Source of the DNA: Streptomyces xanthophaeus
GTDB lineage: Bacteria > Actinomycetota > Actinomycetes > Streptomycetales > Streptomycetaceae
Direction of reading: 5' to 3'
DNA: 64,000 nt
NCBI RefSeq assembly: GCF_000725805.1
Contig: NZ_JOFT01000024.1
Location: 62,001-126,000, forward strand
The position numbers and the translations under genes are program-made. The notes below the pieces were generated by a model. The model did not search any database and had not been told where the DNA came from. It worked only from the letters and a program-made list of their open reading frames with translations. Of the stretch, positions 63,230 to 64,000 are shown piece after piece. Numbering within the stretch: the stretch's first letter is position 1; every line of letters starts with the position of its first letter.

Positions 63230-64000
<771 letters not shown>

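Overview
The window is a stretch of chromosomal core DNA from a Streptomyces species. It is very G+C-rich, codes almost wall to wall with strong third-position G/C bias, and uses GTG and even TTG starts. It carries ssgB, the gene for a sporulation-division protein restricted to morphologically complex actinomycetes. There is no phage, transposon, plasmid or CRISPR signature. From memory, the gene order resembles the S. coelicolor region running from ssgB through cob, met, glpQ1 and arg to pheST; I could not check this by alignment.

Layout: 1-3.7 kb holds acetyltransferases, a translationally coupled pair (DUF4365 protein plus an unknown partner) and a divergent DnaQ-like exonuclease. 3.7-7.0 kb has two nearly identical tRNA-Val(CAC) genes flanking a very large membrane protein. 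7.0-13.0 kb has a PGPGW membrane protein, ssgB, a CGNR regulator, a DsbA-like thioredoxin-fold protein and pabB-pabC (p-aminobenzoate for folate). 13.1-13.65 kb is a tRNA operon Gly(GCC)-Cys(GCA)-Val(GAC)x3 with its own promoter and terminator. 13.7-18.1 kb has a zinc ribbon protein, an APH-fold protein, a tail-anchored Ser/Thr kinase and a TrmH methyltransferase. 18.1-24.9 kb is a corrinoid/siroheme group: cobA, a BluB-CobT fusion with a long Pro/Ala/Glu-rich head, and cobL; a G+C-rich tandem-repeat gap lies between the first two.

25.9-29.0 kb is metNIQ (methionine ABC importer). It is preceded by a 28-codon leader ORF ending in alternating Cys and Met codons, followed by mutually exclusive hairpins. 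I regard this as the best candidate for an undescribed regulatory element here. 29-39 kb contains HAD proteins, small membrane proteins, a sigma factor, glpQ1 with PHO-box-like repeats, a plsC-type acyltransferase, a TetR/MFS efflux pair with a clear operator, and a Tat-exported class A beta-lactamase.

39.2-50.8 kb holds arginine biosynthesis in two blocks, argG-argH and argC-argJ-argB-argD-argR, the latter linked by 4-base start/stop overlaps. The argG and argC promoters share a near-identical operator over the -10 box, so ArgR from the second block probably controls both. Between the blocks lie a TTA-containing (hence bldA-dependent) HEAT-repeat protein and an L,D-transpeptidase-like protein. 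50.8-64 kb holds a histidine phosphatase relative lacking its catalytic histidines, a MocR regulator and EamA exporter whose start codons overlap head to head, a GHL10-type glycosidase, a 3-hydroxyacyl-CoA dehydrogenase, a Nudix hydrolase, a TPR regulator, a SpoIIE-type phosphatase, and pheT with the 3' part of pheS running off the edge.
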